DNA of 41,662 nt, from positions 1-41,662 of IMG/VR virus record IMGVR_UViG_3300027782_005501; one strand, given 5' to 3'. The notes under the pieces are model-generated. The model did no database searches, was not told where the DNA came from, and worked only from the letters and a program-made list of their open reading frames with translations. Made by a program: the position numbers and the translations under genes. Source of the DNA: a virus. Each line of letters opens with the position of its first letter. The first letter of the stretch is position 1. This document shows, one piece after another, positions 41,037 through 41,662 of this stretch.

Positions 41037-41138
41037 ATGTTATATGCAAGAGACCCATTAGGTCGTAGCACCAGGGCCTTAATTGGCCGATCTACCTTGT
41101 GCTTGAATGCGGTTACTGGCTCTAGGATAATTCTATGA
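41037..41138 (+). CDS. Possible 33-residue ORF linking IF-1 and the next gene
   Basis: MLYARDPLGRSTRALIGRST and LCLNAVTGSRIIL in frame between the IF-1 stop and the next gene, ending with an ATGA overlap (41135-41138) as elsewhere in the operon. There is no clear ribosome site. The same bases can fold: GACC-CATTA-GGTC (41051-41063) and a longer AGCAC..GTGCT arm enclosing GGCC-TTAATT-GGCC. Coding or structured RNA are both possible. Confidence 0.35.
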   Translation: MLYARDPLGRSTRALIGRSTLCLNAVTGSRIIL

Positions 41139-41476
41139 ACTCCACTGTTAATACACCCAGTATACCAGCACCAACGAGCACTCGCACAGTAATTGAGAGC
41201 AATTACATGGGCGGTCGATGGATTGATAGACTATATCAATTAGGAGTAACAGATGCTGTGGAATTAATCAATAAAGACTCTAGCAAATACCGAGGACGAG
41301 TATATCGTAGAAGAATCACTTTACAAAATGCAGAAGGACAAAACTTTTTTGCTGTAGCATATGAATCAGCAGATGGTCGTTGGTTTGACAACTGCGGTAT
41401 GCCTATAAAGAAACCCACTAATATAACCAAAGAGTTGGAAGAAGAATCTTTAGATACAGATATTCTAGACAATTAA
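41135..41476 (+). CDS. Phage protein of unknown function
   Basis: The 113-residue product begins with a Pro/Ser/Thr-rich segment (MNSTVNTPSIPAPTSTRTVI) and then a compact region (RVYRRRITLQNAEGQNFFAV, ADGRWFDNCGMPI), ending in an acidic tail (EEESLDTDILDN). No motif is recognised. It is the last gene of the overlapping operon. Confidence 0.6.
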   Translation: MNSTVNTPSIPAPTSTRTVIESNYMGGRWIDRLYQLGVTDAVELINKDSSKYRGRVYRRRITLQNAEGQNFFAVAYESADGRWFDNCGMPIKKPTNITKELEEESLDTDILDN

Positions 41477-41503
41477 GTCAATAAAATCAACACGAATTAG
41501 CAG

Positions 41504-41531
41504 TTGACAAAATACCAAAATCTGTTACAAT
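41504..41531 (+). promoter_or_regulatory. Sigma-70-like promoter with a normal leader
   Basis: TTGACA (41504-41509), 16 bases, TACAAT (41526-41531). A Shine-Dalgarno AGGAGG at about 41543 and ATG at 41553 follow, so this gene, unlike several others here, has a standard leader. Confidence 0.65.
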
Positions 41532-41552
41532 AATGGTAACTTAGGAGGAAAT

Positions 41553-41662
41553 ATGAACTACAAATGTTCAGCACAAGCAAGACTGGTTTTAGATCAAGTG
41601 GCAGCGAGATGTCAGAAGGATACTAAGACTAATAATAAGTGGTCTGGAAATTCTGGCAGCTA
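41553..41662 (+). CDS. Partial small gene running off the window
   Basis: ATG 41553 with AGGAGG 4 to 10 bases upstream opens MNYKCSAQARLVLDQVAARC followed by QKDTKTNNKWSGNSGS, with no stop before the window ends. Only 36 residues are visible, which is too few to identify a family. Confidence 0.5.
   Translation, partial: MNYKCSAQARLVLDQVAARCQKDTKTNNKWSGNSGS

Noticed and set aside
1-41662. Bacterial chromosome island instead of phage
   Set aside because: Repeated T4-type late promoters, PAAR spike, tail spike, MGME1-like exonuclease and overlapping small genes throughout argue for a phage genome; no host housekeeping operon is seen apart from isolated infA and ssrA.

Overview
The window is about 41.7 kb of AT-rich DNA. 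It reads as one segment of a large tailed-phage genome, most likely a T4-like myovirus of a marine alphaproteobacterium such as SAR11. Phage identity rests on recurring T4-type late promoters (core TAAATAC), a PAAR spike protein, a pectate-lyase-type tail spike, phage-type nrdA/nrdB, an ATP-dependent DNA ligase, an MGME1/PD-(D/E)XK exonuclease, a twitch-type radical SAM protein, a DUF1353-like protein and many small overlapping genes. The host guess rests on a circularly permuted two-piece tmRNA gene and an IF-1 with the alphaproteobacterial FPGVV start. No integrase, transposase or CRISPR array was seen, and no gap without a gene or RNA exceeds 300 bases.

Layout. 1-5286: C-terminal part of a 1-Cys peroxiredoxin, small genes, a PP-loop ATPase, a DUF1353-like protein, a KxDG nucleotidyltransferase-like protein and a GT10-like glycosyltransferase. 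5332-9845: late, probably virion-related genes. Two small proteins here sit in duplicated expression cassettes with an identical 110-bp promoter/leader and matching terminators. 9842-18813: radical SAM, exonuclease, tail spike, NrdA, NrdB, PAAR and a large virion-type protein. 18847-22558 (+): PP-loop ATPase, Rieske oxygenase and double methyltransferase. 22569-28750 (-): an operon from a good sigma-70-like promoter encoding a PP-loop ATPase, two TctA-like permeases, two TctC-like periplasmic binding proteins and an alpha/beta hydrolase. 28949-29835: tRNA-Arg(UCG), a lipoprotein, a small gene and the permuted tmRNA, with back-to-back promoters. 29930-36636: small genes, a fourth PP-loop ATPase, a secreted nuclease, an adenylation-methyltransferase fusion, a 2OG-Fe(II) oxygenase and a secreted polysaccharide deacetylase. 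36681-41662: Sm-like protein, then a tightly overlapping operon of glycosyltransferase, degenerate CTP-synthase-domain protein, DNA ligase, small proteins and IF-1.

Three themes stand out. First, an unusual set of host-metabolism genes: two TTT transporter pairs, four PP-loop ATPases, Rieske and 2OG oxygenases, adenylation and methyltransferase domains. These look like small-molecule uptake or synthesis and I cannot assign a product. Second, a translation set: IF-1, tmRNA and tRNA-Arg. Third, several genes whose ATG lies exactly where transcription should start (11177, 29439 minus, 35590, 36681, 37028, and late genes 2737, 17165, 31988), which predicts leaderless mRNAs in a phage that carries its own initiation factor. 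These links are inference; the motifs are visible in the sequence.
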